A program made the position numbers and the translations under genes. From NCBI GenBank assembly GCA_024275855.1, contig JAJRYL010000178.1, positions 1 to 6,320 on the forward strand: 6,320 bases of DNA. Direction: 5' to 3'. Under the pieces are notes generated by a model. It saw only the letters and a program-made list of their open reading frames with translations. It did no database searches and was not told the DNA's origin. Every line of letters starts with the position of its first letter. The stretch's first letter is position 1. This document shows positions 6,276 to 6,320 of this stretch, piece after piece. This stretch comes from Deltaproteobacteria bacterium (GTDB taxonomy: Bacteria > Desulfobacterota > GWC2-55-46 > JADFVP01).

Positions 6276-6320
6276 ATTATTTTTCAGGATAGATCTGTCT
6301 TGTGAAAGGTTTAAAAAAAA

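Noticed and set aside
6276..6320. End of an upstream gene such as rpmF
   Set aside because: Only 45 bases remain before plsX. One frame reads a short stretch ending in TAA just before plsX, but this is too short to identify any protein.

Overview
The window is a bacterial type II fatty-acid-synthesis (FAS II) cluster read entirely on the minus strand. In transcription order (right to left) it holds plsX, fabH, fabD, fabG, acpP and the first 384 codons of fabF, which runs off the left edge. This is the classic bacterial order, the same as the plsX-fabH-fabD-fabG-acpP-fabF block of E. coli. G+C looks close to half, ATA is a common Ile codon, and the proteins look most like those of Deltaproteobacteria or similar Gram-negative lineages. 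The taxonomic guess is weak. All catalytic residues I checked are present, so the core pathway looks intact.

Layout. 6276-6320 is the end of an upstream spacer with nothing identifiable. plsX (5250-6275) and fabH (4235-5248) are separated by one base, and fabH uses a GTG start. A 72-base gap leads to fabD (3155-4162), whose N-terminus carries an unusual run of seven lysines. A 191-base leader with an imperfect duplication and a perfect 7-bp hairpin precedes fabG (2220-2963). A 252-base gap then holds a near-consensus sigma70 promoter that should give acpP (1734-1967) its own strong transcription. Between acpP and fabF (1-1154, partial) lies an unusually long 579-base noncoding gap. It contains a terminator-like hairpin and an 84-bp tandem repeat with 2.4 copies, built from 9-base modules.

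How the genes work together. FabD loads malonyl onto the acyl carrier protein AcpP. FabH condenses acetyl-CoA (or a similar primer) with malonyl-ACP. FabG reduces the 3-oxoacyl-ACP. FabF performs later elongation condensations. PlsX converts finished acyl-ACP to acyl-phosphate for phospholipid synthesis. The dehydratase and enoyl reductase are not in this window.

I see no new enzymatic system. The parts worth a second look are noncoding: the acpP-fabF repeat array, its shared sequence with the terminator arm, and the acpP promoter with a symmetric repeat filling its spacer.
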